Assembly: GCA_964462185.1 (NCBI GenBank)
Contig: CAYWWV010000001.1
Span: forward strand, 1-64,000
DNA from: RBG-16-57-9 sp964462185
GTDB lineage: Archaea > Thermoproteota > Bathyarchaeia > TCS64
Direction: 5' to 3'
Length of the DNA: 64,000 bases
Part shown: positions 16,146-23,186 of the stretch, one piece after another
How positions within the stretch are numbered: position 1 is the first letter of the stretch
Layout of the letters: each line of letters starts with the position of its first letter
Made by a program: the position numbers and the translations under genes
The notes under the pieces: model-generated
Database searches by the model: none
The model's input: only the letters and a program-made list of their open reading frames with translations
What the model was told of the DNA's origin: nothing

Positions 16146-17114
16146 ATGGAGGTCGGGTTCTACGATATTGTGAAGGCGGCGGCCAGGATTCGGCCCTATT
16201 TGGCGCCTTCGCCTTGTTACACTTATCCCACGTTGAACGAGTTTCTGGGGTTTGAGGCCTACATCAAACACGAGAACTATAACCCTACGGGGGCTTTCAA
16301 GATTCGTGGGGGCCTCAACCTGGTTAGCCAGTTGAGCCCTGAGGAGCGTGGGAGGGGTGTGGTGACTGCGAGCACTGGTAACCATGGGCAGAGCATCGCC
16401 TTGGCGTCCAAGTTGTTTGGGGTGGAGGCTCATATCTGTGTGCCGGTGGGGGCCAACCCGTTGAAGGTGGCGGCCATTAAGATGCATGGGGCGGTGATCC
16501 ATGAGTATGGTAGGGACTTTGATGAGGCTGTGGAGCACGCGGTGGAGTTGTCGGAGACCCATGGGTATAGGTTCATCAGTAGTGGGGATGAGCCCCTCTT
16601 GGTGGCGGGTGTGGGCACCATCGGGTTGGAGGTGATGGAGCAGGTGGAGGGGTTGGAGGCCTTCATAAGTCCTGTGGGGAGTGGGACGGGTGCTGGGGGC
16701 TCCAGCTTGGCGGTGAAGACCCTGGACCCGGGGGTTGAGACCATCGCCGTACAGGCTGAGGGGGCTCCCAGCGTCTACCAGAGCTACAAGAGTGGGAGGC
16801 TGGAGAGCACCCCTAGGGCGGAGACCTTCGCCGACGGCTTGGCGACTCGAAAAGCCTTCCGCCTCCCCTTGGGGCTTCTACGGGAGTATGTGGATGATTT
16901 TGTCCTGGTCTCGGACGAGGAGATGAGGAGGGCTATACGGCTATACTTGGAGCACTGCCACACGGTGGCCGAGGGGGCGGGGGCTGCGAGTCTGGCGGCT
17001 GCGGTGAAGCTGCGGGATAGGTTGGAGGGGAAGCGGGTGGCCCTGGTGTTGAGCGGGGGGAACCTGGAGTTCGGAGAGCTTCTCAAGTGTCTGGGGTGCG
17101 ACGGAGGGGTTTAA
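16146..17114 (+). CDS. PLP-dependent threonine/serine dehydratase-like enzyme
   Basis: Fold-type II PLP enzyme. The Schiff-base Lys sits in NPTGAFKIRGGLN, the asparagine-loop in STGNHGQS, and the phosphate-binding glycine loop in GSGTGAGG. This is the pattern of threonine dehydratase (IlvA/TdcB), serine racemase and related lyases. The protein is 322 residues and has no C-terminal ACT domain, so it resembles the catabolic or unregulated form. Threonine deamination to 2-oxobutyrate is the most likely reaction, but diaminopropionate or 3-hydroxyaspartate lyase cannot be excluded. ATG 16146 follows the MBL gene by 4 bp; upstream in-frame starts lie inside that gene. Confidence 0.85.
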   Translation: MEVGFYDIVKAAARIRPYLAPSPCYTYPTLNEFLGFEAYIKHENYNPTGAFKIRGGLNLVSQLSPEERGRGVVTASTGNHGQSIALASKLFGVEAHICVPVGANPLKVAAIKMHGAVIHEYGRDFDEAVEHAVELSETHGYRFISSGDEPLLVAGVGTIGLEVMEQVEGLEAFISPVGSGTGAGGSSLAVKTLDPGVETIAVQAEGAPSVYQSYKSGRLESTPRAETFADGLATRKAFRLPLGLLREYVDDFVLVSDEEMRRAIRLYLEHCHTVAEGAGAASLAAAVKLRDRLEGKRVALVLSGGNLEFGELLKCLGCDGGV

Positions 17115-17116
17115 AC
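17109..17116 (+). promoter_or_regulatory. TATA-like box of the translin gene
   Basis: GTTTAAAC, centred about 27 bp before the GTG at 17139, overlapping the stop codon of the preceding gene. Confidence 0.45.
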
Positions 17117-17138
17117 AGGGTTAATCCCCTTTAACACC

Positions 17139-17762
17139 GTGTTGGAGGGTTTCGTGGAGGAGGCCGCCAGGGAGCTTAAGGCCCTGGGGGAGAGGCGGGA
17201 GCGGGCTCTGGCCGAGGCCAGGCGCCTCAGGGTTTTGAGTAAGCGGGCCATTTTGCTGGTTCATCGGGGGGAGGTGGGGGAGGCTGAGGGGTTGTTGGGT
17301 GAGGCGCGGGTGGTCTTGGAGGGGTTGAGGGGTTTGGTGGAGGGCAGCCCTGTTTTGGAGGGGTTGGAGGCGGTGGGGGCCGCTTTGGAGGAGTATGGGG
17401 AGGCGGGCATACTCCTATCCCTGGTGCAGGGCAGGGGGTTTCCCCCTCCGGGGGAGTTGGGGTTGAGCCCTGTGGAGTATGTGCAGGGTTTGGCGGATGT
17501 GCCTGGGGAGTTGAGGCGGAGGGCGTTGGACTTGTTGAGGGTTGGCCGTTTGGAGGGGGCGGAGGAGTGTCTGGGTTGGATGGGGCGGGTCTACGAGGAG
17601 CTTTCCAGGGTCGAGGAGTTCAGCCTCCTTTTGAGGGGGTTCAGGAGGAAGATGGATGTGGCGAGGGGGGTTTATGAGAGGACTGCCGCCGAGTTGGCGG
17701 TGGAGGCCAGCCGGGAGAGGCTTCGGAGGCTGCTGGAGGAGGCGGGTAAAAGGGGGGTTTAG
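17139..17762 (+). CDS. Translin family nucleic-acid-binding protein
   Basis: An all-helical 207-residue protein with the translin pattern: LRVLSKRAILLVHRGEVGEAEGLL, then ALEEYGEAGILLSL, SPVEYVQGLADVPGELRRRALDLLR with the conserved GLxDxxGELRR, and RRKMDVARGVYERT near the C-terminus. Translin and its partner Trax bind single-stranded DNA/RNA as octameric shells; Trax-type members degrade RNA. Archaeal homologues form homo-octamers and are poorly characterised. GTG at 17139 is the start, supported by the GTTTAAAC box. It is the last gene of its rightward run before a longer intergenic region. Confidence 0.85.
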   Translation: MLEGFVEEAARELKALGERRERALAEARRLRVLSKRAILLVHRGEVGEAEGLLGEARVVLEGLRGLVEGSPVLEGLEAVGAALEEYGEAGILLSLVQGRGFPPPGELGLSPVEYVQGLADVPGELRRRALDLLRVGRLEGAEECLGWMGRVYEELSRVEEFSLLLRGFRRKMDVARGVYERTAAELAVEASRERLRRLLEEAGKRGV

Positions 17763-17879
17763 GCCCGGTTTTTTGGCTTAAACGGTGACCAGTTGGGGTT
17801 GTTTTACGGCTTCTCCAGTCTCTGGGGGCTTTGAAATGGCTGGGAGGGGTGACCCCCCCTCCCCCCTGGGTCTGGGGAT

Positions 17880-18000
17880 GGTTTATATTGGTTGGAGCCA
17901 AATCTTGATACCAGCTAGAAGGGAAGACTGAGACTATTGTGTCGAGTTTAGCTAAACCCTGGAGAACACCCCCTCTAGCCGCCTACATGGATGTGATGTT
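17880..18000 (+). promoter_or_regulatory. cysS promoter and structured leader candidate
   Basis: The only TATA-like box before cysS, GTTTATAT at 17881-17888, lies about 115 bp upstream of the start codon, so a leader of about 90 nt is expected, unlike the leaderless pattern elsewhere. Within it GCTAGA-A-GGG (17914-17923) can pair with CCCTCTAGC (17971-17979), nine base pairs with one bulged A. The enclosed loop contains the perfect palindrome GTTTAGCTAAAC (17946-17957). This could be a cis-acting leader or a small RNA transcribed before cysS. Confidence 0.35.
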
Positions 18001-19437
18001 GTGGAGCACAAGGTGAAGATATACGACTCTATGACTCGCAGGAAGAGGGTCTTCAAGCCTCTGAACCCGCCGTGGGTGAGTATGTATGTGTGTGGACCCA
18101 CGGTGTATGGGGAGCCCCACATTGGTAATTTGAGGACCTTTGTCAGCGGCGACTTGATTCGCCGGTGGCTCACCTATCGGGGCTACCGGGTCAAATATGT
18201 GATGAACATCACGGATATCGACGACAAGACCATTAGGGATAGCGGGGCGGCTGGGAAGACGCTGGGCGAGTTCACCGAGTACTACACCAGGGTCTTCCTG
18301 AGGGGGATAGACCTGTTGAACATCCGCAGGGCCATCGCCTACCCCCGGGCCACGGCCTATGTGGGCCAGATGGTGGATTTCATACGGTCGCTGGAGGAGT
18401 TGGGGTACGCCTATGAGGCTGAGGACGGGGTTTACTTCGATGTGGACCGGTTTGAGGGCTATGGGAAGCTGAGTGGTTTGAGGCCTGGGGCTGGGGAGAG
18501 GAGGAGCCGGGTCTCGGTGGATGAGTATGACAAGGAGGATGCCCAGGACTTCGCCCTGTGGAAGAAGTCCACACCGGAGGAGTTGGAGAGGGGGATTTAC
18601 TTCGACTCGCCTTGGGGGCCGGGTAGGCCGGGGTGGCATATTGAGTGCAGTGTTATGAGCCGTGAGTTGCTGGGGGAGACCATAGACATCCATGCGGGGG
18701 GGGAGGACCTGGTTTTCCCCCACCACGAGAACGAGGTGGCCCAGAGTGAGGCCCTCTCGGGGAAGCAGTTCGTCAGGTATTGGGTGCACATGAGGCATCT
18801 AATGATTGAGGGGGGCAAGATGAGTAAGAGTCTGGGGAACTATGTGGGCTTCGACGAGGTTTTGGAGAGGCACAGCCCCGAGGCCTTCAGGTATTTCTAC
18901 GTGAGCACCCACTACCGGAGGCCCCTCAACTTCACGTGGAGGGCCATGGAGTCGGCGGAGAACACGGTTCGCAGATTGAGGTCTACCCTGGACAGGGTGG
19001 ATGAGGCCCTGGGGGGGGAGGACGTGAACCTGGACTATGGGGAGAGGGAGGACCGGCTCTTGAAGACGGTTTACGCCGAGAAGGAGGCCTTCGAGGAGGC
19101 CATGGACGACGACTTCAACACACCGGTGGCGCTCAGCCACCTCCACCGGATGGTGGCGGCCCTCAACGAGTACCTGGAGGGACCGCCCAACAAGGGGGTG
19201 GTTCTGGAGGCATACCTCCAGTTGAGGGAGCTTCTCTGGGCCCTGGGTCTATTCGAGGACCGCCCAGCCAGGGCCGACGATTTCTCCGAGAGGCTGCTGG
19301 GCTTCATAGCGGGTCTGAGGGAGGAACTCCGATCCCAGCGCCAATACGAGTTGGCCGACAGGATCAGGGAGGGGCTGAGGGAGCTGGGGGTGGAGCTCCA
19401 GGACACCCCCCAGGGCCCCCGGTGGAGGCGGCTATAG
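18001..19437 (+). CDS. cysS: Cysteinyl-tRNA synthetase
   Basis: Class I aminoacyl-tRNA synthetase charging tRNA(Cys). The N-terminal KIYDSMTRRK and YVCGPTVYGEPHIGN include the zinc-binding Cys and the HIGH variant HIGN (residues 40-43). ECSVMSRELLG carries further zinc ligands, with HAGGEDLVFPHHENE as the conserved core, and GGKMSKSLGN is the KMSKS loop at about residue 275. Length of 478 residues is complete. GTG at 18001 is the only suitable in-frame start: upstream in frame there is a stop at 17953-17955 and no further ATG, GTG or TTG. The 3' end overlaps the convergent FucI-like gene by 6 bp. Confidence 0.96.
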   Translation: MEHKVKIYDSMTRRKRVFKPLNPPWVSMYVCGPTVYGEPHIGNLRTFVSGDLIRRWLTYRGYRVKYVMNITDIDDKTIRDSGAAGKTLGEFTEYYTRVFLRGIDLLNIRRAIAYPRATAYVGQMVDFIRSLEELGYAYEAEDGVYFDVDRFEGYGKLSGLRPGAGERRSRVSVDEYDKEDAQDFALWKKSTPEELERGIYFDSPWGPGRPGWHIECSVMSRELLGETIDIHAGGEDLVFPHHENEVAQSEALSGKQFVRYWVHMRHLMIEGGKMSKSLGNYVGFDEVLERHSPEAFRYFYVSTHYRRPLNFTWRAMESAENTVRRLRSTLDRVDEALGGEDVNLDYGEREDRLLKTVYAEKEAFEEAMDDDFNTPVALSHLHRMVAALNEYLEGPPNKGVVLEAYLQLRELLWALGLFEDRPARADDFSERLLGFIAGLREELRSQRQYELADRIREGLRELGVELQDTPQGPRWRRL

Positions 19438-21069
19438 GTTCACCTCGCCGCAGAGGTTCACCCGGACCCCCAGGGCGTGGAAGAAGGCTGCCTTCACCGC
19501 CAACGCCCTGTCGGCTGTCTCGGCGTCGGGGGCGTAGACCACCTGGATGTGGTTGGCCTGGTGCTTGGCCATGAACTGGTCCCGGCTGACGCCGTGGAGG
19601 ACGGCGTTCATGATGGGCCACTCGTAGGTGGTGGCCCTCCACCGCCTCTCCAACTCCTCCTCGGGCAGGTCCACCACCGTGCCCCTCCCCAGGTCCACGC
19701 TTAGGCCGCTGGGCTCTACGTAGACCCGGCTCCACACGATCTCCCCGGGTTTGCTCACACCCCTCAGGGTGCCCCCTCCCTTGGGGAAGTACATGGCTGG
19801 CTGCCGCATACTGGATGCGCCGGCGTAGCCGCCTTTGAGGTGGCTGGCGGGGGCGCTGCCGCTGATGAGGAAGACCCATACGAACTGGCCGTCGTACCAG
19901 TCCCCCCAACGCACGTCGTGGAGGGTTGTGTCCGGCCTCAACCCCATGGCCCTCCAAGCCCTAAAGGTCACGAGGGCGTCCAGCCCCGAGCCCTCATCCA
20001 CCTCGTTGAAGTGGGGCAAGGGCCTCCCCGGGTAAAGCTCCTCCCCCTTCTCCCGATGGTAGACGGGGGGCCTCTCCGTGTTGTTCAAAAGGCCCTCGGC
20101 AAGGTCGCTGGCGGGGGCCATGTCTTTGAGGCCTTGCTGGTACTGGATGCCGATGGCCTCGCAGCCGAACTCGTGGGCTATTCGCACGGCTGCTATGTAC
20201 ATCCTGCACTGGCCTAGCACCTGGTTCTCGGTGAGCTCGGTGGCCTCGTCTCGGCCCAGGTGGAAGACCATTCCTCGGTCCAGGAGCCACTGGTAGACCT
20301 CCCTGGCCTCCTCCTCGGAGACCCGCTCCATCTCGGCTAGGAGGGCGCTCTGGCTCAGCCTCTCCTTGTAGACCCCCAGGGGGTTGAGGAGCTCGTCCTC
20401 TATGATGGCGTTGTACATGCCCATGCAGCCCTCGTCGAAGACCCCCATGATGGCCTTCTCGTGTCTCAGCTCCTCGGCCAGGGCCTGGCCCAGCTCGGCC
20501 TCCTCCCCTGGGAGGGTTGAGGGGTCTAGGGGCCTGGCGTGGCTGGTGTCGTGGGTGACGTGGCCCTCCCGGAGCCACTGGTCCACCCCCTTGAGGAAGA
20601 AGGGGTCGTCGAAGTCTCTGCTCCAGAGGGTGCTGTATTTGACCCCCATCTTGGTGAGGCAGGCGTTGAGGTTGAGGAGCCCCACCAGGCCTGGCCACTG
20701 GCCGCTCCAGTTGGCTACGGTGAGTATGGGGCCTCGGTGGTCCCTCAAACCCGCTAGAACATGGTGGCTGTACTGCCAGACGGCCTCGGCCACCACCACG
20801 GGGGCGTCTCGGGGTATTTGCTTGAATACGTCCATCCCCATCCTCTGGCTCCAGATGAAGCCGTGGCCCAGTTCAGGGTTGTAGGGGTGGGCCCTCCTCA
20901 GCGTGTAGCCCTTCGACTGGAAGACCTGGGCCAGCTTCTCCTCCATGGCTGCCTGGGCGGGCCAACCCTCCCGGTTGGCGGAATGCCTCAGGTCGCCGCT
21001 GGCCACCAGGGCCACCTCCTTGGGGCCGTATGGCTTGGGGGGCTCCACTTTGGGCTTGGAATACTCCAT
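19432..21069 (-). CDS. L-fucose/L-arabinose isomerase-fold protein
   Basis: The 545-residue length and several segments resemble the FucI/AraA sugar isomerase fold: LVASGDLRHSAN at the N-terminus, VANWSGQWPGLVGLLNLN, FDEGCMGMYNAIIEDELL with acidic residues fit for metal binding, and CEAIGIQYQQGLKDMAPASDLAEG. The last part includes HDVRWGDWYDGQFVWVFLISGSAPASH and a late AKHQANH, possible metal/substrate histidines. Related archaeal proteins are annotated as fucose isomerases, but the match is by pattern memory and the real substrate is open. A GGATAAAG box about 28 bp upstream of ATG 21069 suggests its own promoter, just after the pyruvate kinase stop. Confidence 0.55.
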   Translation of the reverse strand: MEYSKPKVEPPKPYGPKEVALVASGDLRHSANREGWPAQAAMEEKLAQVFQSKGYTLRRAHPYNPELGHGFIWSQRMGMDVFKQIPRDAPVVVAEAVWQYSHHVLAGLRDHRGPILTVANWSGQWPGLVGLLNLNACLTKMGVKYSTLWSRDFDDPFFLKGVDQWLREGHVTHDTSHARPLDPSTLPGEEAELGQALAEELRHEKAIMGVFDEGCMGMYNAIIEDELLNPLGVYKERLSQSALLAEMERVSEEEAREVYQWLLDRGMVFHLGRDEATELTENQVLGQCRMYIAAVRIAHEFGCEAIGIQYQQGLKDMAPASDLAEGLLNNTERPPVYHREKGEELYPGRPLPHFNEVDEGSGLDALVTFRAWRAMGLRPDTTLHDVRWGDWYDGQFVWVFLISGSAPASHLKGGYAGASSMRQPAMYFPKGGGTLRGVSKPGEIVWSRVYVEPSGLSVDLGRGTVVDLPEEELERRWRATTYEWPIMNAVLHGVSRDQFMAKHQANHIQVVYAPDAETADRALAVKAAFFHALGVRVNLCGEVNL

Positions 21070-21102
21070 GGTTTACCAGGGGGGGCGAGTAGTGGATAAA
21101 GG

Positions 21103-22530
21103 CTATGCACCAGCCTGGTCCAAGATGTCGTCCACCCTGAGAATCTCCAGGGTCGTGGTCTGCCCAGGAGGGGTTAGGGTGGAGCCCGAGACTATCTCCA
21201 CGATGTCGCCGCGGGAGATATACCCCAGCTCCAGGCTCCGCCTCACAGCCCTCAGGAGCAGGGTGTCCCTGTCGTCGCTCCAATCCACCTCCACAGGCTT
21301 AACCCCCCAATACAGATGCATCCTCCGCAGTATGCGGATGTGGGGGGCGAAGGCCAATATGCTGGCCCTTGGACGGTGCTTGCTCACCATGAGGGCTGAG
21401 AACCCGCTGCGGGTAGCCACCAGTATGACGCTGGGCTCCACCGCCTCCACCGCCCGGGCCGCCAGGCTGCCGATGACGTCTGGGAGAGGCATACCCCGGG
21501 GCTCCCCCCACTCCACACGGGATATCCGCTGCTCAACCACCTGGCCGATGTTGTTCATAACCCTCACAGCCTCCACGGGGTATTGGCCCACGGCCGTCTC
21601 AGCGCTCAGCATCACGGCGTCGGCTCCGTCCAGTAGGGCGTTGGCCACGTCGCTGGCCTCTGCCCTGGTGGGGAGGGGGTTGGAGACCATGGACTCCAGC
21701 ATCTGGGTGGCCACTATCACCGGCTTCCCAGCCCTGTTGCAGGCCTCGATGATCCGCTTCTGGATGAGGGGCACCTCCCATGGCGGCATCTCCACCCCCA
21801 GGTCCCCCCGGGCCACCATAACCCCGTCGCTGGCCTCCACAACCTCGGAGAGGTTGAAAACGGCCTCGGCGTGCTCCACCTTGCTCACCACGGGCTGGTC
21901 CCCCCCAGCCTCCTCGATGGCTCTCCTAACCGCCTCCACATCGCCCCGCCCCCGGACGAAGCTGGCGGCGAACCAGTCGCAGCCCTCCTCCACCCCAAAG
22001 GCGATGGCCTCCAAATCCCTGGGGGTGGGGGGACGAGCCGAGAGCCGCGCCCCAGGCGCGTTCACCCCCTTACCCGTGGAGACCACCCCCCCGGAGACCA
22101 CCCTTCCATGGATAGCCCCCCGGTCCAGATCCAAATCCGTGATCTCCACCTCCACAGCCCCATCATTTAGTAGGAGCCTCCCCCCCTGGGAGACCTCCCA
22201 GGCAAGCCGGGGGTATGTGAGGGGCAGCTCCCCCGGCTGGTGACGCCCCTCGGGGGCGAAGACCACCTGGTCCCCCTCCCCCAGCTCCATGGGGGTGGGG
22301 AGTCTTCCCAGCCTTATCTTGGGGCCGGGGAGGTCCACCATAACCGCGCAACCCCCCACCCGGTGGAGATACCTTAAAACCCTGCGATGCTCCTCGGGGC
22401 TCCCGTGGCTCATGTTGAGGCGAGCCACATCCATCCCTGCCTCCAGGAGGCGGTCCAAGACGCGGGGGTGGGAGGAGGCGGGGCCGATGGTGCAGACTAT
22501 CTTGCTCCTGACAAAGCCGGGGAAGCTCAA
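21103..22530 (-). CDS. pyk: Pyruvate kinase
   Basis: Final glycolytic enzyme, phosphoenolpyruvate + ADP to pyruvate + ATP. Diagnostic segments: SKIVCTIGPASSHP, MDVARLNMSHGSPEEH, VVSKVEHAEAVFNLSEV with the substrate Lys and Glu, VMVARGDLGVEMP, and VIVATQMLESM. The C-terminal domain is present and there is no additional PEP-utiliser domain; length 475 is normal. Start is TTG at 22530 in front of SFPGFVRSK; an AATAAAA element lies about 30 bp upstream. The FucI-like gene follows downstream but seems to have its own promoter. Confidence 0.95.
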   Translation of the reverse strand: MSFPGFVRSKIVCTIGPASSHPRVLDRLLEAGMDVARLNMSHGSPEEHRRVLRYLHRVGGCAVMVDLPGPKIRLGRLPTPMELGEGDQVVFAPEGRHQPGELPLTYPRLAWEVSQGGRLLLNDGAVEVEITDLDLDRGAIHGRVVSGGVVSTGKGVNAPGARLSARPPTPRDLEAIAFGVEEGCDWFAASFVRGRGDVEAVRRAIEEAGGDQPVVSKVEHAEAVFNLSEVVEASDGVMVARGDLGVEMPPWEVPLIQKRIIEACNRAGKPVIVATQMLESMVSNPLPTRAEASDVANALLDGADAVMLSAETAVGQYPVEAVRVMNNIGQVVEQRISRVEWGEPRGMPLPDVIGSLAARAVEAVEPSVILVATRSGFSALMVSKHRPRASILAFAPHIRILRRMHLYWGVKPVEVDWSDDRDTLLLRAVRRSLELGYISRGDIVEIVSGSTLTPPGQTTTLEILRVDDILDQAGA

Positions 22531-22583
22531 CTCAATTAACCTGAGCCCCCTCCAAGAATAAAACCCTCCCCTGATCGCAAAGC

Positions 22584-22590
22584 CTTTAAC
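22584..22590 (+). promoter_or_regulatory. TATA-like box of the first Mo-hydroxylase operon
   Basis: CTTTAAC, centred 25 bp before the GTG at 22612. It would drive the NTPase gene and possibly the downstream hydroxylase genes. Confidence 0.45.
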
Positions 22591-22611
22591 CCCACCCGCA
22601 GCCCCAGAAGC

Positions 22612-23160
22612 GTGCCCAGGCTCCTAGTTTTATTGGGGGGGATAGCCTCAGGAAAGACCGCGGCGGCCCTCCGGGCCGTGGAGAGGGGCAGGGGGGCTGG
22701 CCTGGAGGTTTGGGGGGTGGCCGCCCCCAGGGTCTGCCAGGGAGCACTCACCGTCGGCTACCGCGGAGTCTTGCTGGGGGTGGGGGAGACGCTGCCCCTG
22801 GTGTACCGGAGAGGCCACCAACCCCCGGGGGAGTGGATCCCCCTGAGGGGCCCCTACCTATACAACCCCCAGGGATTCCAGAGGGCCAACCAACACCTCT
22901 TCGAGGCCTCCCGCAGGCAAGGCCCCCACACCCTCACCGTGGTGGACGAGTACGGCCACCTGGAGGAAGAGGGGTTGGGGCTGGCACCGGGGTTGAGGAA
23001 GGCCCTGGGAAACCCAGCGCCGGGGAGCCGACTACTGGTGACCTGCAGGGCGGAGAGGCTTCAAGGACTCCTATCGTCCCTGCCTCCAGGGTGGAGGGTA
23101 TCCACGGTGGAGGTGGGAGACCTCCAGGAGTTGGCCCGGGCTATGGATTCTTTTATTTAA
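22612..23160 (+). CDS. P-loop NTPase, THEP1/DUF2478-like
   Basis: A small (182 residues) nucleotide-binding protein. Walker A is GGIASGKTAAAL at the N-terminus. A Walker B-like stretch, TLTVVDEYGHLEEEGLG, sits in the middle, as in nucleoside-triphosphatase THEP1 (IDEIGxME) and DUF2478 proteins. The C-terminal half LLVTCRAERLQGLLSSL also fits this group. Biochemical NTPase activity is expected but the biological role is unknown. It is 26 bp upstream of the molybdenum hydroxylase large-subunit gene and probably in the same operon, which suggests a link to cofactor handling or enzyme maturation. Start is GTG at 22612. Confidence 0.6.
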   Translation: MPRLLVLLGGIASGKTAAALRAVERGRGAGLEVWGVAAPRVCQGALTVGYRGVLLGVGETLPLVYRRGHQPPGEWIPLRGPYLYNPQGFQRANQHLFEASRRQGPHTLTVVDEYGHLEEEGLGLAPGLRKALGNPAPGSRLLVTCRAERLQGLLSSLPPGWRVSTVEVGDLQELARAMDSFI

Positions 23161-23186
23161 CCTTTGGACCTCCTTAATCCCACTGA

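Noticed and set aside
17910..17995. Possible C/D-box sRNA upstream of cysS (CTGA and TGAT-like words)
   Set aside because: No proper C (RTGATGA) and D boxes in the needed order; kept only as a leader candidate.
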